Shown one piece after another: positions 16,251 to 25,163 of a stretch of DNA of 64,000 bases; the first letter of the stretch is position 1, and every line of letters starts with the position of its first letter. The translations under genes were made by a program, and so were the position numbers. Location: positions 1-64,000 of the forward strand of contig NZ_JAGETZ010000024.1 in the NCBI RefSeq assembly GCF_017571495.1. Direction: 5' to 3'. This DNA comes from Hymenobacter negativus (GTDB lineage: Bacteria > Bacteroidota > Bacteroidia > Cytophagales > Hymenobacteraceae). The notes below the pieces were generated by a model. It was not told the DNA's origin, did not search any database, and worked only from the letters and a program-made list of their open reading frames with translations.

Positions 16251-17050
16251 CGCTTTTCAGTGTTCAGCCGGGCCGTGGGCGAGTCTGCAATGGCAAATGG
16301 CTTCAATTTGCCCAGGGGCATCGAAATTTCCCGGGTGTCGCAGGCCCGGCCAATCTGCGCATCTCCCAAGAGGAGATGATAGGAATCGGGCCCGATGACG
16401 AAATTGTCCCAGGTCATGTTATCAGGCTCCAACTGGCAGTCGGAACTGCTATCCAGCACCGGCTGTATCGTATTGAGTAAAGCTGCTTTAAAGGCCGCGT
16501 TTTGCTGAAAAACATCGCCGGGCGTTAGCTTGCGGCCAGCGCGCAGGTCATAGGTCAGGCCGGTGGCCCAGGTGATGGGGCGCGGCCCAATGCCATCCTG
16601 GGTGATGTTGAATGCGATGCTGACCATTCCCAGCTGGAGCAGATAGGACCGGAAGCTGACCTGCAGAGCCGTCGGAATTTTGTCGTGGCGGTTTTCCCGC
16701 GCCGTGGTTTCTATTTCTTTCACCAAGCCAGTGGCAAAGCTTTTGGCTTCGCGATTGAATGCGGCAATGCCAACCGTATCGGTAGGTGCGGTGCCGGGCC
16801 GCGACCGCAGCCGTGGGTAGCTCACCTGCACGGTCAGATTAGCTGCTTTTTTTGGACTAATTACAATGGGCTCAACGGAATAGTCAGCTCCTGGCTCGGT
16901 GGCCGTAACTCGCTGGCTGGTGGCTGGCGTAGTAGTGCTGCGGCCTACAGACTGCTTCACGGGCGTATCGCAGGCGGCGGCGGTGCTGCTAAGCAGGGCC
17001 AGCAAAAGGCTGGTTTTGATGGGCTGAAGAGAGCTAAAAACGAAAGACAT
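16247..17050 (-). CDS. RsiV-like (DUF3298) lipoprotein, probable immunity to the muramidase
   Basis: The ATG at 17050 gives 267 residues, with a signal sequence ending in a lipobox (STAAAC); another ATG at 17074 is possible. After a Thr/Ser-rich linker come features of the DUF4163/DUF3298 architecture found in RsiV: strand VQVSYPRLR, FNREAKSFATGLVKEIE, then a C-terminal DUF3298 region with GLTYDLRAGRKLTPGDVF and NFVIGPDSYHLLL. RsiV-type DUF3298 proteins are known to bind lysozyme. Here the protein sits directly downstream of an N-acetylmuramidase gene on the same strand, which fits an inhibitor of that enzyme held in the periplasm. Binding is inferred, not shown. Confidence 0.78.
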   Translation of the reverse strand: MSFVFSSLQPIKTSLLLALLSSTAAACDTPVKQSVGRSTTTPATSQRVTATEPGADYSVEPIVISPKKAANLTVQVSYPRLRSRPGTAPTDTVGIAAFNREAKSFATGLVKEIETTARENRHDKIPTALQVSFRSYLLQLGMVSIAFNITQDGIGPRPITWATGLTYDLRAGRKLTPGDVFQQNAAFKAALLNTIQPVLDSSSDCQLEPDNMTWDNFVIGPDSYHLLLGDAQIGRACDTREISMPLGKLKPFAIADSPTARLNTEKR

Positions 17051-17126
17051 AATGGAAGAAAGCGGTTTCGGCATCAGCCCTGGCCAGGAATGATGAAGCA
17101 GGAAATGACGTGCCTAGGCGGCCAGT

Positions 17127-18068
17127 CTATTGCGGCTTTTTCTTGAACTCCTCGTAATACTTCTGAATGTTGGCGGCGTAGTTCGGGTTAATTTTCTTCC
17201 AGTACTTGCCATTATAGTACATGGCTACGGTTTCCCACTTGTGGTCTTTGAGGGCTTGCACGAGCTTGCCCCCTCCTTTCTTGCGAAGAAACGCCACAAA
17301 GAAAGCCAACTGCTGCTTCTCAGAAGCACGCATGGCGGCTTCCATTTCCTGCGGCGTTTTGTAGAGGTCGCGGTAGTTCTCGCCCATAATCTGGAAGCGT
17401 CCCCACGAGGCTGACTGTAGCGCCGCCGACTCGTCGAGGGCGCGGGCGCGAGTCAGCTTGCCGTACTGAATGGATTCTTTGCCGTAGCCGCCCTGCTTGG
17501 GGTTCACAATGTCGGGGTTGGCTTTGGCCAGGGCTTTGGCATCGAGGCCATCTGCCTTCAGGTGGGAATACATCTTGTGGCGCTCAAACAAAATTTTGGG
17601 CTGGCCATCCTTGAAGAAGCCGCCACCGTGCGACTCTTGCCGGGCAATGGCCATCATTACTTCGGGCTCAATGCCCAAATCTTTTGCTGCATCCACCAAA
17701 TCTTGTTGCGTGATGCCTTCCTGGGTGGCCGGGGCCTTCCATTGCCAGTAAGAAAATTTAGTGCGGCGGTCGCACACCAATACCTGGCCGGCACCAAAGT
17801 CATAGTAGTCAATTTGGGTGCCGCCGCGTCCCGATTTGTCATAAAGCGCCACATTAGCGTTTTCGAAATGAGGCGGCTTGCGCACACCGAACCCGCTGCC
17901 GCCCTTCACGCCCTGCAATAAGCTGAACGGATTGACAGTCAATAAACTGGATTGGTATTGCGAAACCCAACTGAAGGGGTAAATGCTCCAGGAGCTGAAC
18001 TGGCTGGCGAGCTGGCGCACGACTTCGGACTTGGCGAAGGGATTTTTCAGAAACACGAAGTACTCCAT
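17127..18068 (-). CDS. N-acetylmuramidase (DUF3380) T6SS effector
   Basis: The ATG at 18068 (MEYFVFLKN) gives 313 residues; a longer frame to 18197 is Lys/Arg-rich and unlikely. Residues 1-110 form an unrecognised N-terminal domain. Residues 120-300 are an N-acetylmuramidase of the phage-endolysin type: catalytic Glu145 in ARQESHGGG, LFERHKMY, NPKQGGYG, ARALDESAALQSASWGRFQIMG and FVAFLRKKGGG. The family cleaves the MurNAc-GlcNAc bond of peptidoglycan. No signal peptide is present, as expected for delivery by T6SS. It is divergent from vgrG and followed by the DUF3298 lipoprotein, 76 bases apart on the same strand. Confidence 0.88.
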   Translation of the reverse strand: MEYFVFLKNPFAKSEVVRQLASQFSSWSIYPFSWVSQYQSSLLTVNPFSLLQGVKGGSGFGVRKPPHFENANVALYDKSGRGGTQIDYYDFGAGQVLVCDRRTKFSYWQWKAPATQEGITQQDLVDAAKDLGIEPEVMMAIARQESHGGGFFKDGQPKILFERHKMYSHLKADGLDAKALAKANPDIVNPKQGGYGKESIQYGKLTRARALDESAALQSASWGRFQIMGENYRDLYKTPQEMEAAMRASEKQQLAFFVAFLRKKGGGKLVQALKDHKWETVAMYYNGKYWKKINPNYAANIQKYYEEFKKKPQ

Positions 18069-18257
18069 AGGCGTAAGGCTTTGTGTCCGTTCGGCTAAAT
18101 GCCTCCGGCGAACGTTCTTGCAATGCAAGGTGGTTATTTTGGGCCGCACCTTTTTAGGGCCGGCGCCACCGCTTGTTTGTCCAGTATACGAAACCAACCC
18201 GCTGCTAGGGCATAACTTCGGGCCTGGTTGCCGCTAAATTACGCTAACTTCACTCCC

Positions 18258-20081
18258 ATGGCGCGTCAAGTAAAGTTGCTCATTCAGCCCAAGGACAATC
18301 CCACGCTGTTGTCGGAATACAACTACGTCCGGATTTTTCAGGATATTCATACGCATCACTCCTTCGAGATAAGCGTACCCTTCGACTACCTCGAAGGGCG
18401 CCAAGCGGGGTTTATGCAGAAAACCCACAGTGCCCTCGTGGGCAAGCCCATCGTCTTTTCCATCACTCCGGACCAGGCTGGTGTAGGCGCTAAATTCGCC
18501 TTCACTGGTTTTGTGACGGATATTGTGGTGGGCAGCGACAACGACTACACCGGTAGTTTCCTCATCAAAGGCTATAGTCCCGGCTGCCTGCTCACCGACG
18601 GCGTGCAAAAGCGCACTTTCATCAAGCAAACGCTGAGTGCTATCGTCGACCAGGTGCTCCAGCCCTATCGCGCCAACTTGGTGCCCCGGGCCAAGAACCT
18701 GAAGAGCAAAGCCGCGCTGCCCTATGTGGTGCAGTACGATGAAAGCAACTTTGACTTTCTGAACCGCTTGATGGCAGAGTGCCATGAGTGGTTTTTCTAT
18801 GACGGCACCACCCTACAGTTTGGCCTGCCCAGCCAGCAGGACACCCAGCAACTCGAAATGAACCGCAGCTGGAGCAGCTTCCAGTTGGAAGCCGCCATCC
18901 GGCCCGGCAAAGTGTCGCTGCACACTTACGACCCCGTGCAACACCAGCGTTGGGATGGCAAGAATCCAGCCAGCACCAATGGCATCAGCAGCAACCAGTT
19001 TGCGCAGTTTGCTGAGCAGACGGGTAACGATATTTTCGCCCAGCCTTCTTATGCCCGTACGCCACTGCCAGTGCAAAGCCGCACCGAAGTAACGGACGCC
19101 GCCACCAACCAGGGCGCGGCGCTGGCAGCAGGCTCCCTCCTGTTCCGGGGCCGTAGCGAAAACCCCGATTTGCGCCTTGGCACCATCATCGACGCCACAG
19201 CTGAAGGCTTGGGCAGCGACAACTTGAACGTAGAGAATCTGGGCAAGTACCGCATTATCAGTTTGAGCCACGACGTGGATTACACTGGTAACTATACCAA
19301 TAACTTCACGGCTGTGCTGCACTCGCTAGAGCTGCCGCCTGCCAATCCCCACGCCCGCCCCCAGCCCGGCCTGCCCGAGTTGGCGGAAGTTATTGACGTA
19401 GCCGACCCCGACAACCTCGGCCGCATGCGGGTGCGCTACTACTGGCCCGTGCAAAAGCCTGCCGATGCCGAAACGCCTTGGCTGCGCGTGCTCACGCCTT
19501 ATGCCGGCGATGGCAAAGGCCAGATGTTCACGCCTGAAGTAGGCTCACAGGTGCTGATGCATTACGAGCATCACCGCGCCGAGCAGGGCATGGTGATGGG
19601 TAACATGTTCCACGCCCAAAACAAGCAGGGCGCGAAGTACACCACGCCGCAAAACCGTTTGAAAGGCATGCAAACGGCGGGCGGCAATAAATTCGTGATG
19701 ACGGACACGAAGGATGACCAGAAAATCCTGATTTCCAACTCGAACAACAAGGGCACGGCCGTGGAAGTAGGCTTTAAGGGCGACGGCAGTATTAGTATCA
19801 AGACCAATGGCCCCATCAGCCTCACAGCCGGTGGTAACATAACGCTAACAGCTAAAAAGGACATTATTCTGACGGCTGAAAACGTGACCATTGATGCCAA
19901 GAAGAAAATCACCAAAAAGGCTAAAGAGATTGAGATGACTGGCACCGACAAGGTGGACATGACTGGTAAAGCCACGACGATTAAGGCTGGTGATACCATG
20001 AAAATTGCTGCCAGCTCCTCTCTGGACGTGAATGGCGGCAGCAATGCCAGCATTAGTTCGGGCAAAACCAAAATTCATTAA
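18258..20081 (+). CDS. vgrG: VgrG (TssI) spike protein
   Basis: The ATG at 18258 (MARQVKLLIQ) is chosen over an upstream TTG at 18228. The 607 residues follow the gp27/gp5 architecture: an N-terminal hub with FNRLMAECHEWFFYDG, a gp5-OB region with LPELAEVIDVADPDNLGRMRVRYYWP and VGSQVLMHYEHH, and a C-terminal beta-helix of short repeats (GGNITLTAKKDIIL). Trimers form the spike that carries effectors across the target envelope. The next gene starts 9 bases after the stop, then comes the PAAR-like/Rhs gene, a classic spike-loading order. No effector domain is fused to its C-terminus. Confidence 0.93.
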   Translation: MARQVKLLIQPKDNPTLLSEYNYVRIFQDIHTHHSFEISVPFDYLEGRQAGFMQKTHSALVGKPIVFSITPDQAGVGAKFAFTGFVTDIVVGSDNDYTGSFLIKGYSPGCLLTDGVQKRTFIKQTLSAIVDQVLQPYRANLVPRAKNLKSKAALPYVVQYDESNFDFLNRLMAECHEWFFYDGTTLQFGLPSQQDTQQLEMNRSWSSFQLEAAIRPGKVSLHTYDPVQHQRWDGKNPASTNGISSNQFAQFAEQTGNDIFAQPSYARTPLPVQSRTEVTDAATNQGAALAAGSLLFRGRSENPDLRLGTIIDATAEGLGSDNLNVENLGKYRIISLSHDVDYTGNYTNNFTAVLHSLELPPANPHARPQPGLPELAEVIDVADPDNLGRMRVRYYWPVQKPADAETPWLRVLTPYAGDGKGQMFTPEVGSQVLMHYEHHRAEQGMVMGNMFHAQNKQGAKYTTPQNRLKGMQTAGGNKFVMTDTKDDQKILISNSNNKGTAVEVGFKGDGSISIKTNGPISLTAGGNITLTAKKDIILTAENVTIDAKKKITKKAKEIEMTGTDKVDMTGKATTIKAGDTMKIAASSSLDVNGGSNASISSGKTKIH

Positions 20082-20089
20082 CGTCGCCT

Positions 20090-20926
20090 ATGTCGTTGCC
20101 ACTGGCCCTGGCCCCGTTAGAGGCCTCCCGTACGTACCAGCTGACTACCACTTCGTTTGTGCGCATGAACGAGGCAGAGGAGCAAAACATCTACCACACC
20201 ACCGCCCGCCAGACGCTGTTGGAGCGCAAGCCCAACAATACCTATCGGCTGGCACTGGAGGTGCTCAGCTTCAAGGCCGAGAATCCAACGTTCTTCAATA
20301 ACCTTGCTACCGACCTTAACCAAGTCAGCAATTCGCTGATTATCCAGACCGATGTGTACGGCCGCCTGGAGCGTATTGAAAACAAGGACGAAATGCTGCA
20401 AACCTGGCAGCGCCTTAAGTCCGAAATCGTAGAAAAATATCAGAAGCAATGTCCTCCTGCCTTTTTTGAGGCTTTTGAGCGGAACCTACGGCTGGAAAAC
20501 GTTTTCGAGAAAACCTTGCGCAACAAGGGCTTGCATGGGCTACTACTGGCTGGCCTGTATGGCTACGGCTACGTGCCAGACGCTCCCGTAAAGGGCACCC
20601 GGGTACTGGAGCAATTCATTAATAACATTGATTTACCCCTGCGCACGACTACAACCATTGCCCCCACGCCAAATCCAACCCAACTGAGCATTGCGGTTGA
20701 AGGCTCGCTCCACCAGTCGGCTTTGCGCGAAGACGACCTGCGCCGGCTCTTCCGGACGATGGCCGACAACCCGGTGTTGAAAGTGAGCCTGACTGCTACC
20801 AGCCAGGAGCGCTACGACTTGGATGCTGCTACGGGCTGGGTACGGCAAGCTGAGCAGCGCTTGCAAGCTGAAGTACCAGGCATCTACCAAAATGCCGTTC
20901 ACCACCGGCTCGAAACTGTGGTGTAA
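20090..20926 (+). CDS. Unknown protein between VgrG and Rhs; candidate tip adaptor or chaperone
   Basis: This 278-residue protein has no recognised domain, no signal peptide and no membrane segment. The first 100 residues include TYRLALEVLSF and FFNNLATDLNQVSNSLIIQTD, probably beta strands plus a helix. The middle is helical (WQRLKSEIVEKYQKQ). Later parts include VEGSLHQSALREDDLRRLFRTM. It lies 9 bases after vgrG and 67 bases before the Rhs gene, the position held in other systems by chaperones that load Rhs or PAAR effectors onto VgrG. That role is an inference from position only. Confidence 0.8.
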   Translation: MSLPLALAPLEASRTYQLTTTSFVRMNEAEEQNIYHTTARQTLLERKPNNTYRLALEVLSFKAENPTFFNNLATDLNQVSNSLIIQTDVYGRLERIENKDEMLQTWQRLKSEIVEKYQKQCPPAFFEAFERNLRLENVFEKTLRNKGLHGLLLAGLYGYGYVPDAPVKGTRVLEQFINNIDLPLRTTTTIAPTPNPTQLSIAVEGSLHQSALREDDLRRLFRTMADNPVLKVSLTATSQERYDLDAATGWVRQAEQRLQAEVPGIYQNAVHHRLETVV

Positions 20927-20993
20927 ATTTCGTTAGAAGCGTGGCAGCTTTGGCGGCGCTTTTGTTAACCTGTACCTCCTTCCTTCCAACACG

Positions 20994-23900
20994 ATGGCTA
21001 CTGGCGACAAGTATGTAATGAACGGCGTATGGCTCACCTGCGACAAGGGCGTAACGCCCTCACGCTTTAATGTGACGCCTAAGCCCGTGCAGCTCTACGA
21101 CGAGCATTTTGCTAACGAGCTCGACAAGATTCCGCTCGTCAACATCATGCCTTTTGGGGTTTGTAGCGTTACCCGCACGCCCTGCATGCCCGTACCGGTT
21201 ATGTGGGAGCGGGTGATGGACGACGGCTTGACGGTGCTCGGCGCGCGCCCCTTGGTCGACACCAGCAAGTGCCGGTGTGGGGTGGGCGGGCAAATTGCTA
21301 TTCACTTCACCAAGGCTGGGGCCACGGCTGCCGTGGAGCTCGACCAAAAGCTGGATAAGGTGGATGAAATAGCCGATGCTGCTGAAACAGCCTCCCAATG
21401 GGCTTTTTTTGGTGGTATTGCGCTTGCAGTGGGCGGGGCCATTCTTTGTGCCACGGGGGTGGGCGCCCCACTCGGGGCAGCCATGATTGCCGGCGGCGGC
21501 GAACTGATTACGGCTAGTACGGTCCTAGCTTCGGCGGCTGCCATTACCAAAGGCGTGACCAAATTCGCCCGCGACCCAAGCAAAGAAGCCGGACTTTCCA
21601 TTGTAGGGGAAGTACTTACCGACTTGGCGGTGAACTACGTCATGAACAAGCTGGGCGGCGCGGTAGTCAAGCGGTTAGGAAAATTGGCACAGAAGGCAAT
21701 GAATAAGCTCGGCATCTCCGAGCGAGCGAGCAAGCTGGCCAACCGCATACTTTGCACAGTGACGGGCCACCCAGTCGATGTCATCAGCGGCTACCTCTAT
21801 ACTGAAGCCATTGATTTTGAATTTCCGGGCCCCATCCCGCTGCGCTGGGAGCGGCTCTGGAACTCCACCTCGATTCACGCCGGGCCGCTGGGCCACGGCT
21901 GGCACCACAGCTACGACCTGGCTCTGGTAGTAGAAGCCGACCAGCAGTTGGTCGCCGTGCGCGGCGCCGACGGCCGGGGCCTCGCCTTCGAACTGCCCGC
22001 CCTAGGCGCGCGCAGCTTCAACCGGCTCGAAAAAATGAGCCTGTTGCGCGACGAGCGCGGTTACGGCATGCTCGACCACGGGCAGGGCCTGACCTACCGC
22101 TTCGGCCCCGCCCGTCCCGATGGCGTGCAGCCGCTGGCGGCCGTGGAAAACGCCAACGGCTTTGCTATTGCCTTCGCCTACGACGAGCCGGGCTACTTGA
22201 CGGGCATCGTCGACAGCGCCGGGCGGCAGTTCCAGGTGCGTTGTGATGCACAGGGACGGCTGCTGAGCATTGCCACGGCCCACCCCACCGAGCCCCGGCA
22301 AACCGTGACGCTGGTGGCCTATGCCTACAATGACCATAGCGAACTGACGCACGTGACCGATGCGCTGGGCCAAGCCGCTACCTACCAGTACCAGGAGCAA
22401 TTACTGGTGCAGGAAACGTTCAAGAACGGGCTGAGCTTCTACTTCGAATACGCCGGCAGCGGCCCCGAGGCCCGGTGCATGCACACCTGGGGCGACGAGG
22501 GCATTTACGACCACACCCTGGCCTACGACCTGGAGGCCAAGCGCACGGTGGTGACCAACTCGCTGGGCTATGCCACCACCTACCAGGGCAACGAGAATGG
22601 GCTCGTGGTGGAAATGTGGGATGCCCGCGGTGGGGTCACACTTACAGAGTACAGCGAGTTCAACGACCTGCTCAGCCAGACCGACCCGCTGGGTCAGACC
22701 ACCAGTCATGAGTACGACGAGCGCGGTAACTGCTTGGTCACAGCGATGCCCGATGGCGCACGGGTCCAGTACGCGTACAACCCGGCCGGCCACCTGCTGG
22801 CCTTGACCGATGCGGTGGGTGGACAGTGGCAGTGGACGTATGACGAAGCTGGCAATCTAACCAAGCAGACCAACCCCACAGGCAATACGGAGGAGTACAG
22901 CTACGCTGATGGACTGCTTTATCAGAGCGTGAACCCAAGCAAGCATACGACTACTTTTACCTACGACACCACGTATAATGTAGCAGAAATGCTAACCAAT
23001 GATGGGCAGAAGAGCCGCTGGCTTTACGACGGTTGGGGCCGGATGCGTAAGAGTGTCGATGCCCGGAGCAATGTACAGTGGCGTGAGTATGATTTGCTTA
23101 GCCGTGTAGTGACGGTTCATGAGCCCGATGGCGACGTACGTCGCTTCACTTATGATGCTGCTGATAATGTAACGCGCACCCAAGACCGGCATTCGCAGGT
23201 GCAGTACGCCTACCGCGGTATGAGTCGCATGATTCGGCGCGTTGAGGCGGGCACTAACGTTGAGTTCTTATACGATACGGAAGAGCAATTACGAGCTGTT
23301 GTCAATGAGCACGGCCTGAGCTACCGCTTTGAGTTGGACGGCGAGGGCGACGTTATTACGGAGGCGGGCTTCGATGGCCTGACCCGGCGTTACCAACGCG
23401 ACGTGAGCGGGCGGGTAGTGGAGTTGGAGTTGCCCTCGGGCCAGCGCACGCGCTACGGCTACGACCCGGCCGGGCGCGTTACAGAGGTGCAGTACGGCGA
23501 TGGCAGTACTGAAGCTTACACTTATCGCGCTGATGGGGCGATGTTAAGTGCTGCTAACAACACCGTGGCCGTGACGTTTGCACGCAATGTAGCTGGCCAA
23601 GTACTAGAGGAGAGGCTAGGAAAGCATAGTGTTTCGAGTGTGTATGATACGCAAGGTAACCGTACAACCCTTACTTCCTCACTCGGGGCAGATGTACATT
23701 TTAGCCGCAATGGACAAGGAGAGGTGACACAAATGAAGGCAGGTGTGTGGCAGGCCTTATTTGAACGCGACGCACAAGGCCTGGAACTGCACCGTACTCT
23801 AAGTGGCGGGGTACATGCCCGCTGGCAGCGCGATACGCTAGGTCGCCCCATCGAGCAACGTATTAGCATTGGTTTAGGCCAAGTTGCTAAGCGCATTCGC

Positions 23901-25163
23901 CATTATGACTGGCAGGCAGGAGGACGAATTAGTCAGATTCAAGACAGTCAGAATGGCCTGACGCGCTTTGAGCACGACGCTTTAGGTAATCTGGCCGCTA
24001 CTACGTTCAGTGACGAAACGCGCGAATTGCGTGTGCCTGACGCAGTAGGCAACCTCTTTACTACGAGTGACCGTCGTGACCGCCGCTATGGCCCTGCCGG
24101 ACAGCTGTTAGAAGCGCATGGCACACGATATGAGTATGACACAGCAGGCAATTTGATTCGCAAAATCTCACGAAACGGGCAGTTGTGGCAATATTCCTGG
24201 AACGCAGCTGGACACTTAACTGAAGTCGGGCGACCCGATGGAAAAGTCGTACGCTTTGACTATGATGCACTTGGCCGACGTGTACGCAAAAGCTATAAAG
24301 ACCACGTTACGCATTGGGTTTGGGATGGCGATAAGCTACTACACGAGTGGACAGAACTGGAAATAAGTTCTGGTGCTGATAGCGCTGATAATTTAGCCAC
24401 ATGGCTATTTGAGGAAAGCAGCTACGCTCCACTAGCTAAACTATCTCATTCAACCGCCCATAGCATTGTGGTCGACCATTTAGGCACTCCACTGCAGATG
24501 TATGCTGCCAACGGTGAGGAAGTGTGGAAGGCAGAATTAAATAGTTACGGCTTAATTCGCAGCCCGCATAAAAGCAATTCAGAAGAATGCCCCTTTCGCT
24601 ATCAGGGGCAATATGAGGATGTAGAAACCGGGCTTTATTATAACCGCTTTCGTTATTACGACCCTGAAATTGGTCAGTATATCAGTCAAGACCCCATTGG
24701 CATGGCTGGTGGCGACAGATTTTACGGGTATGTATACGACCCAAGTACCTGGGTTGATGTATTAGGCCTGACGAAAGCACCTGCCAGCTTGCCTAATAAG
24801 CCCGGTATCTATATTCTTACCAACGGAAGGGATTCTTATGTTGGCAGCGCTGGCATCGGTAACCAAGGAATGAGCCAAAGAATATCATCTACTGGACACG
24901 TTAAGGCACAAGAGCTTTTGGATACACCCGGCACTAAAGTCCAGTATGTTAAAGTTGATATGGGCTCTGCCACTACGTCTAGTGACCGAAATAATATTCT
25001 CCGGTATTATGAGAAGCGAGAATATGAGAAGCAAGCAGCAAAAGGGTTCAATATGACTAACGATGCTGGCATTCAATCTTCCCGAAAAGCTAAGCATGCA
25101 GAAAAACTAATTGCCAAACACGGCGTCACCGCTTCGAAAAGAAGAACTACTTGCAAACCCTAA
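20994..25163 (+). CDS. PAAR-like (DUF4280) Rhs effector with C-terminal GIY-YIG nuclease tip
   Basis: The protein has 1389 residues. Residues 1-110 are a Cys-rich DUF4280 PAAR-like tip (CDKGVTPSRF, PFGVCSVTRTPCMPVP, CRCGVGGQ). Residues 130-190 are Gly/Ala-rich and hydrophobic. Residues 250-1245 are YD/Rhs repeats forming a cage, closed by FRYYDPEIGQYISQDPIG and GYVYDPSTWVDVLGL. The tip from about residue 1260 has GIY-YIG motifs: GIYIL (about 1271) and SYVGSAG, followed by an Arg and a Glu-containing helix. GIY-YIG tips cut DNA in known toxins. Base composition shifts toward AT in the last part. The stop overlaps the next start (TAATG). Tip activity is inferred. Confidence 0.88.
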   Translation: MATGDKYVMNGVWLTCDKGVTPSRFNVTPKPVQLYDEHFANELDKIPLVNIMPFGVCSVTRTPCMPVPVMWERVMDDGLTVLGARPLVDTSKCRCGVGGQIAIHFTKAGATAAVELDQKLDKVDEIADAAETASQWAFFGGIALAVGGAILCATGVGAPLGAAMIAGGGELITASTVLASAAAITKGVTKFARDPSKEAGLSIVGEVLTDLAVNYVMNKLGGAVVKRLGKLAQKAMNKLGISERASKLANRILCTVTGHPVDVISGYLYTEAIDFEFPGPIPLRWERLWNSTSIHAGPLGHGWHHSYDLALVVEADQQLVAVRGADGRGLAFELPALGARSFNRLEKMSLLRDERGYGMLDHGQGLTYRFGPARPDGVQPLAAVENANGFAIAFAYDEPGYLTGIVDSAGRQFQVRCDAQGRLLSIATAHPTEPRQTVTLVAYAYNDHSELTHVTDALGQAATYQYQEQLLVQETFKNGLSFYFEYAGSGPEARCMHTWGDEGIYDHTLAYDLEAKRTVVTNSLGYATTYQGNENGLVVEMWDARGGVTLTEYSEFNDLLSQTDPLGQTTSHEYDERGNCLVTAMPDGARVQYAYNPAGHLLALTDAVGGQWQWTYDEAGNLTKQTNPTGNTEEYSYADGLLYQSVNPSKHTTTFTYDTTYNVAEMLTNDGQKSRWLYDGWGRMRKSVDARSNVQWREYDLLSRVVTVHEPDGDVRRFTYDAADNVTRTQDRHSQVQYAYRGMSRMIRRVEAGTNVEFLYDTEEQLRAVVNEHGLSYRFELDGEGDVITEAGFDGLTRRYQRDVSGRVVELELPSGQRTRYGYDPAGRVTEVQYGDGSTEAYTYRADGAMLSAANNTVAVTFARNVAGQVLEERLGKHSVSSVYDTQGNRTTLTSSLGADVHFSRNGQGEVTQMKAGVWQALFERDAQGLELHRTLSGGVHARWQRDTLGRPIEQRISIGLGQVAKRIRHYDWQAGGRISQIQDSQNGLTRFEHDALGNLAATTFSDETRELRVPDAVGNLFTTSDRRDRRYGPAGQLLEAHGTRYEYDTAGNLIRKISRNGQLWQYSWNAAGHLTEVGRPDGKVVRFDYDALGRRVRKSYKDHVTHWVWDGDKLLHEWTELEISSGADSADNLATWLFEESSYAPLAKLSHSTAHSIVVDHLGTPLQMYAANGEEVWKAELNSYGLIRSPHKSNSEECPFRYQGQYEDVETGLYYNRFRYYDPEIGQYISQDPIGMAGGDRFYGYVYDPSTWVDVLGLTKAPASLPNKPGIYILTNGRDSYVGSAGIGNQGMSQRISSTGHVKAQELLDTPGTKVQYVKVDMGSATTSSDRNNILRYYEKREYEKQAAKGFNMTNDAGIQSSRKAKHAEKLIAKHGVTASKRRTTCKP
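22406..22627 (+). repeat. Rhs-core direct repeat, copy 1
   Basis: 222 bases of Rhs core are nearly identical to 26214-26435, offset by 3808 bases. The two copies differ at only scattered positions and diverge downstream of both ends, which suggests a recombination tract. Confidence 0.9.

Noticed and set aside
18228..18257. TTG start extending VgrG by 10 residues
   Set aside because: The ATG at 18258 fits the usual VgrG start; the extension has no conserved sequence.
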